Assembly: GCA_963664065.1 (NCBI GenBank)
Contig: OY760942.1
Span: forward strand, 1,612,001-1,676,000
From: JABDJL01 sp963664065
GTDB lineage: Bacteria > Pseudomonadota > Gammaproteobacteria > Xanthomonadales > SZUA-36
DNA length: 64,000 nt
Reading direction: 5' to 3'
Shown here: positions 60,556 to 64,000 of the stretch, piece after piece
How positions within the stretch are numbered: the stretch's first letter is position 1
Layout: the number at the start of each line of letters is the position of its first letter
Program-made: the position numbers and the translations under genes
Notes under the pieces: model-generated
Databases searched by the model: none
Told to the model about the DNA's origin: nothing
The model's input: the letters and a program-made list of their open reading frames with translations, nothing else

Positions 60556-62384
60556 CTTTAAAATCATTGATAGGACTGGCGTACATCTCCCTGTTTGCCA
60601 TGCAGGCATCGGCCGCGATAATTGTCATCCAAAACAATGATGGTGCTGGAGAAGGATTTAACGATCCGAGCCCACCAGCCAATGCCAACCAGAAGGGCAA
60701 CAATCCGGGTACGACACTGGGAGAGATGCGCCTTAATTTATTCCAGGCAACCGCTGATGTCTGGGGGCGCATTCTGAAAAGCGATGTCACCATCAACGTC
60801 GGCGCGCAGTTTGATGAGTTATTTTGCAGCGAGTCCAGCGGCACGGTTGGCAGCGCCGGTCCGGCGTTTACAGGCGCAAATTTTCCCGGTTCTGATCCAA
60901 ACATTGCCTACCCAATTGCGCTGGCAGAAAGCCTGATTGGCTTCAACCGAACTGGCGCATCTGTGGATATCAATGCGACCTTTAACAGCCTGGTAGATTC
61001 CGATCCTGATTGTCTCGGCGGTGGAGGATTCTACTACGGCTTGGATGGGGATACGCCGGCCGGGACCAGCACTCTGTTTGCTGTTGTTTTACACGAATTG
61101 GCACATGGTCTCGGTCTTACCAGCATATCCGACGTGGATGCTGATGGTAGCGGTGAATTTACAGGGGTTGGCGGCTACCCCGATGTATTCAGCCGTAATC
61201 TGCATGACCTGGACACCGGAAAATCCTGGGATGTTATGACTAATGCCGAGCGAAAAACATCTGCAACAAATGAGCCAGCACTCGTATGGAATGGATCGAA
61301 TGTAACTGCGGACAGCAGTATGCACCTGGGTGCCGCGCCAGAATTGGAAATTAATGCACCGGGTGGCATTTCTGGCAGCTTTGAGGCGGTCCCCGGTGAA
61401 GAACCGACCATTATTGTTCCCGCAGATGGAGTTACCGCAGATGTGGTTGATGGCAATAATTTTGGTGATGGGTGTACTCAAATCAATGAGGCTTCTTTCA
61501 GCGGCAGGATTATTCTTTTTGATGAAACACCAGACTGCACGGCGGCATTCCCAGCTTTCTTTTCTGAATTTGCGACTGGTGCTGTGGGGGTCATTATTGC
61601 AGCTACATCCCGTAGGGGGCTGCCTGATATGCGTGGGCAAATTACTAATCAGGAGATTACGATTCCTTATATTGGCGTTGAGAAATCGGTGGCAGATGAC
61701 TTACGTGCCAACCTAGCCACAGCCAATGTGACGATTAAGCTTAGCGCTACCAAGTTGAATGGTGAGAATCAGGGCAAGGTGAAAATTTATGCGCCGTCCG
61801 AATTTGAGGCTCGGTCATCCGTATCTCACTGGAGCAGGACGGCATTACCGGATTTATTGATGGAGCCGTTTATAGGGAATCTTGACCATGCCGAAGTGGA
61901 CCTTACGCAAGCCGCGTTCAAGGATATAGGATGGTTAATTAATCAACGGGATTTCACAATCAACGCCGGCCTCAATGATGCATGGGTAAGTGCTGATGCC
62001 GCTTTACAGGGGTTTTTCTTCACCGTTTACCCAGACCTGGGATTATTCTTCCTGTCGTGGTTTACCTTTGACTCGGCACTGCCAGATGAAAGTGTTCTGG
62101 CCACTTTTGGAGCACCGGATCAACGCTGGGTGACCGGCCTCGGTGCCTATTCCGGTAACAGTGTGACAATCAATGTTGAATTGACCAGCGGCGGTATATT
62201 CAACGCCCTCGAACCACTGGCAAACCAGCAACCGGGCTACGGGACCATCACCATTGTTTTTGTCAGCTGTAATGAGGCAATACTGACTTACGACTTCCCA
62301 TCCACGGGACTTTCCGGGCAGATGACCCTCGCCCGTGCTGTGCCTGATAATGTGGTAATATGCGAGGCACTCTCTGCTCAATAG
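60552..62384 (+). CDS. Secreted zinc metalloprotease with PA domain
   Basis: A 610-residue protein starting at ATG 60552, which overlaps the upstream stop. Signal peptide about 1-21 (ending ASA). The catalytic motif HELAHGLGLTSISD (about 183-196) is HExxH with the following Gly; the place of the third metzincin His is taken by Ser, so the third ligand is unclear. A protease-associated (PA) insert follows at about 290-410 (EPTIIVPADGV, FSGRIILFDETPDCTAAFPA, GAVGVIIAATS, ITIPYIGVEKSVADDL), then SVSHWSRTALPDLLMEPFIG and VDLTQAAFKDIGWLIN, which match the end of this peptidase group. The last 120 residues form an extra beta-rich domain. Confidence 0.85.
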   Translation: MTLKSLIGLAYISLFAMQASAAIIVIQNNDGAGEGFNDPSPPANANQKGNNPGTTLGEMRLNLFQATADVWGRILKSDVTINVGAQFDELFCSESSGTVGSAGPAFTGANFPGSDPNIAYPIALAESLIGFNRTGASVDINATFNSLVDSDPDCLGGGGFYYGLDGDTPAGTSTLFAVVLHELAHGLGLTSISDVDADGSGEFTGVGGYPDVFSRNLHDLDTGKSWDVMTNAERKTSATNEPALVWNGSNVTADSSMHLGAAPELEINAPGGISGSFEAVPGEEPTIIVPADGVTADVVDGNNFGDGCTQINEASFSGRIILFDETPDCTAAFPAFFSEFATGAVGVIIAATSRRGLPDMRGQITNQEITIPYIGVEKSVADDLRANLATANVTIKLSATKLNGENQGKVKIYAPSEFEARSSVSHWSRTALPDLLMEPFIGNLDHAEVDLTQAAFKDIGWLINQRDFTINAGLNDAWVSADAALQGFFFTVYPDLGLFFLSWFTFDSALPDESVLATFGAPDQRWVTGLGAYSGNSVTINVELTSGGIFNALEPLANQQPGYGTITIVFVSCNEAILTYDFPSTGLSGQMTLARAVPDNVVICEALSAQ

Positions 62385-62497
62385 TCTTTGGTACCAGAGG
62401 CGCGGACTCGATCCCGCAACATATGTAGTTCCGTGAATACACGAGCCGAGAAAGTCAGAGTCAGTTGTGTTTACCAGTTTCACCGCTCCGACTAAGT

Positions 62498-62529
62498 AGC
62501 CCGGACCCTAAAAAGTCCGGGCTTTTTTA
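62498..62529 (+). terminator. Rho-independent terminator after the metalloprotease gene
   Basis: AGCCCGGAC (62498-62506) pairs with GTCCGGGCT (62515-62523), loop of eight, followed by TTTTTT. Perfect 9-bp stem. It ends the two-gene secreted-protein operon. Nothing else is seen in 62385-62631. Confidence 0.9.
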
Positions 62530-62631
62530 TGAAAACTGTTCGGTCTTTGCCAGCGATGGATATCGCTGTTTCGGAGGGGGAGGCAGCACCGCGTTCATGC
62601 GACCAACTCCCGATATGCTATATAAGGGGCG

Positions 62632-63186
62632 CTAAAGCTGGACCAGCGCATCATATCGTTCAAAAAGAAATGCAATCCGTTCTGCTTCGGACTTAAACTT
62701 TCTTCTTGTGTATGCTGCGTCAACAGCTCGATCATTTGCTTGATGTGCTTTGAGTAATCCAACTGGCATTGTGAGAGGGTCATAAAGGTCTGCCAGTGAA
62801 GCAGTTGGATGTTTTACGCGTTCATCTAGGATTGCTTGAGCAGCGTTCTCAATTCTAGTTTTTAGCGCGATGGATACCTTCTTAGGCCACGGAAAATTGT
62901 TGTAGACAAGCGTATTAGAATATCGGTACCGACTTTCTAATCTTCCGCAAACTGCTCGAATCCAAGCCATATGCATTTCCGAAGAAAGAAAACCAAAATG
63001 GTATAAATTTGCCTTCGATGAGATAAACAAAAGATCACTTGACAAGGTGCTTGGGCGTACATAGCCAAATGGGATGTAGATGCGGCGTTCCGACGAGACC
63101 TTCGGTAAGACCATATATTGTGAGGTCGGCATATTCTCAACGTGAAACCTGGTTGGAGTAGCCGCCAGTGCTTTTGTTGAATTTGG
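62632..63186 (-). pseudogene. C-terminal fragment of a type IIG/MmeI-like DNA methyltransferase
   Basis: 185 codons, cut on the upstream side by IS remnant sequence at 63187. Motifs: TSQYMVLPKVSSERRIYIPF, SSDLLFISSKANLYHFGFLS, EMHMAWIRAVCGRLESRYRY, NTLVYNNFPWPKKVS, ILDERVKHPTASLADLYDPL and the ending KFKSEAERIAFLFERYDALV. These are the target-recognition and C-terminal blocks of large single-chain restriction-modification methyltransferases. The methyltransferase catalytic (NPPY) and nuclease parts are missing. Confidence 0.82.
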
Positions 63187-63517
63187 CTGCGGATCTCCTT
63201 GACCCGTTTGGTGGTGTTTGACATGCTCATATTGAGACTCCTCTGCTTCAGGTTAAAAATAGCAGAAGTGTCTCTTAGTTAAAGCAGTTGATTGGCCCCA
63301 TATGGGCTGACGTCACACAGATAACGTGACGCAGGCTGATGTGTATAACGGAAGAAGAAACGACATCCTGGACCGACGGTCAATGATCAAAGCCAGGACG
63401 TTAACGCAAAGGAAAATACAAAACCTGCGGTTAGCAGGCTAGACTGGAGAAAGTACGGGCAGAAAAGTGTCTCTTAGAAAAAGGCTCAAGTGGCCCCATA
63501 TGCTCTGACGACGTACA
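63187..63517. mobile_element. Scrambled remnant of the IS3 element (copy 4)
   Basis: Two pieces of the same IS joined: 63187-63319 is the left end in inverted orientation (ending CGTCACACA), and from 63320 to 63517 comes the right end in direct orientation (GATAACGTGACGCAGGCTGA to CGTACA). The middle is missing. This is what remains if one copy inserted into another and the outer halves were then deleted. The right piece encodes only the OrfB C-terminus. Confidence 0.9.
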
Positions 63518-63607
63518 AAGCTGATCTTCTAGCTTTTCTCGTCTCTTCCCAATCCACCATTGCGCCCATTCTTTAACGCCTGCAACTACTTCCTCTTGGC
63601 TCTTCAT
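63518..63607 (-). pseudogene. N-terminal 30 codons of an unknown gene, cut by IS sequence
   Basis: ATG at 63605-63607 has an AAGGA ribosome-binding site at proper spacing and opens MKSQEEVVAGVKEWAQWWIG followed by KRREKLEDQL, then runs into the right end of IS copy 4. A charged, helical beginning of unknown family. The bases 63608-63681 would be its promoter region. Confidence 0.55.
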
Positions 63608-63681
63608 GTTACATCCTTGTTATTTTCATTCATTCTGTTCACTGTCGCATGGCTGTAGAGAGTGACGTAGCTGACCATTAC

Positions 63682-63711
63682 TGTACGTCGTCAGAGCATA
63701 TGGGACCACTT
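63682..63711 (-). mobile_element. 30-bp stub of an inverted IS3 right end
   Basis: TGTACGTCGTCAGAGCATAT and the next 10 bases are the outer right end of the IS, inverted, and are followed directly by the left end of copy 5. Either copy 5 landed inside another copy or a recombination joined them. Confidence 0.85.
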
Positions 63712-64000
63712 TGTGTGACGTCAGCCCATATGGGGCCAATCAACTGCTTTAACTAAGAGACACTTCTGCTATTTTTAACCTGAAGCAGAGGAGTCTCAAT
63801 ATGAGCATGTCAAACACCACCAAACGGGTCAAGGAGATCCGCCGCAATACCCGTCGCAAGTTCTCGTCAGAGGAAAAGATCCGTATCGTACTGGATGGAT
63901 TGCGCGGTGAAAGCTCGATCGCTGAACTGTGTCGCCAGGAAGGTATTAACAACAATCTGTATTACCGCTGGAGCAAGGATTTTCTGGAGGCCGGTAAAAA
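63712..64000 (+). mobile_element. IS3-family insertion sequence, copy 5 (runs off the window)
   Basis: Begins TGTGTGACGTCAGCCCATAT and is the same as copies 2 and 3 over 289 bp. It contains the start of orfA and continues beyond the right edge. Confidence 0.93.
63801..64000 (+). CDS. IS3-family transposase OrfA, partial
   Basis: The first 66 codons of the same OrfA as in copy 3 (with the Arg version KEIRRNTRR), truncated by the window end. The ribosome-binding site AGAGGAG lies before ATG 63801. Confidence 0.93.
   Translation, partial: MSMSNTTKRVKEIRRNTRRKFSSEEKIRIVLDGLRGESSIAELCRQEGINNNLYYRWSKDFLEAGK

Noticed and set aside
62385..62480. A tRNA-like sequence after the metalloprotease gene
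   Set aside because: It contains GGACTCGATCCCGC, reminiscent of a T-arm, but no cloverleaf can be drawn around it.
62527..62598. A 23-codon minus-strand frame (MNAVLPPPPKQRYPSL) after the methyltransferase fragment
   Set aside because: Too short, and it overlaps the T tract of the terminator; no independent support.
62937..63230. A 97-codon minus-strand frame starting with the IS OrfA N-terminus
   Set aside because: Only the first 14 or so codons are OrfA; the rest is the methyltransferase fragment read in a wrong frame.

Overview
The window looks like a chromosomal segment of a free-living gammaproteobacterium, probably marine or sediment-associated. I infer this from the suhB/trmJ divergent pair, the ilv-leu gene set with an attenuator leader, Pseudomonas-type REP sequences and the fused mutase IcmF; I cannot name the genus. 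Roughly the first 44 kb is ordinary, densely coding chromosome. The last 20 kb is accessory DNA broken up by insertion sequences.

Layout. 0-8 kb: suhB (partial), trmJ, two small envelope proteins, an FMN-binding oxidase-like protein, an alkyltransferase-like protein, the glutathione-dependent formaldehyde pair frmA/fghA, a phytase-like esterase and an MscS channel. 8-16.3 kb (minus strand): a leucine/isovalerate catabolic operon (leucine dehydrogenase, liuA, thiolase, liuB, liuC, liuE, a short-chain dehydrogenase) that lacks the biotin carboxylase subunit liuD and carries a 109-bp near-palindrome between two genes. 16.6-18.0 kb: a secreted zinc peptidase gene cut by one in-frame amber codon. 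18.1-30.4 kb (plus strand): an unusually complete branched-chain amino acid biosynthesis operon, leader-ilvD-ilvC-ilvG-ilvM-leuA-ilvE-leuC-leuD-leuB-ilvA, preceded by a leader peptide rich in Leu/Val/Ile codons and a terminator/antiterminator. Catabolism and synthesis of the same amino acids therefore sit side by side, and icmF (isobutyryl-CoA mutase) follows at 40.8 kb.

30.5-44.4 kb: an M16 peptidase lipoprotein, a four-gene operon (sodium/solute symporter, sulfotransferase-like protein, D-2-hydroxyacid dehydrogenase, PLP aminotransferase) of unknown substrate, a secreted metallo-beta-lactamase-fold protein, a brnT/brnA toxin-antitoxin pair whose toxin frame has no usable start codon, and icmF. 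REP elements lie between several of these genes, and two REP-like units are embedded in frame inside icmF.

44.4-64 kb: an accessory region dominated by one IS3-family element, with three full-length-scale copies (two of 1504 bp and one of 1459 bp with a 45-bp deletion), one scrambled remnant, one 30-bp stub and one copy running off the end. Almost every copy abuts truncated genes that do not match across the element, and I see no target-site duplications, which points to IS-mediated deletion or rearrangement. Casualties include an S8-type peptidase, the RNA helicase dbpA, an M14 peptidase, a sugar acyltransferase and a type IIG-like DNA methyltransferase. Other contents are a frameshifted IS110 element, remnants of Y1 (REP-associated) transposases tied to a short repeated motif, a small nucleotide-sugar cassette, and a secreted metalloprotease operon with its own terminator.
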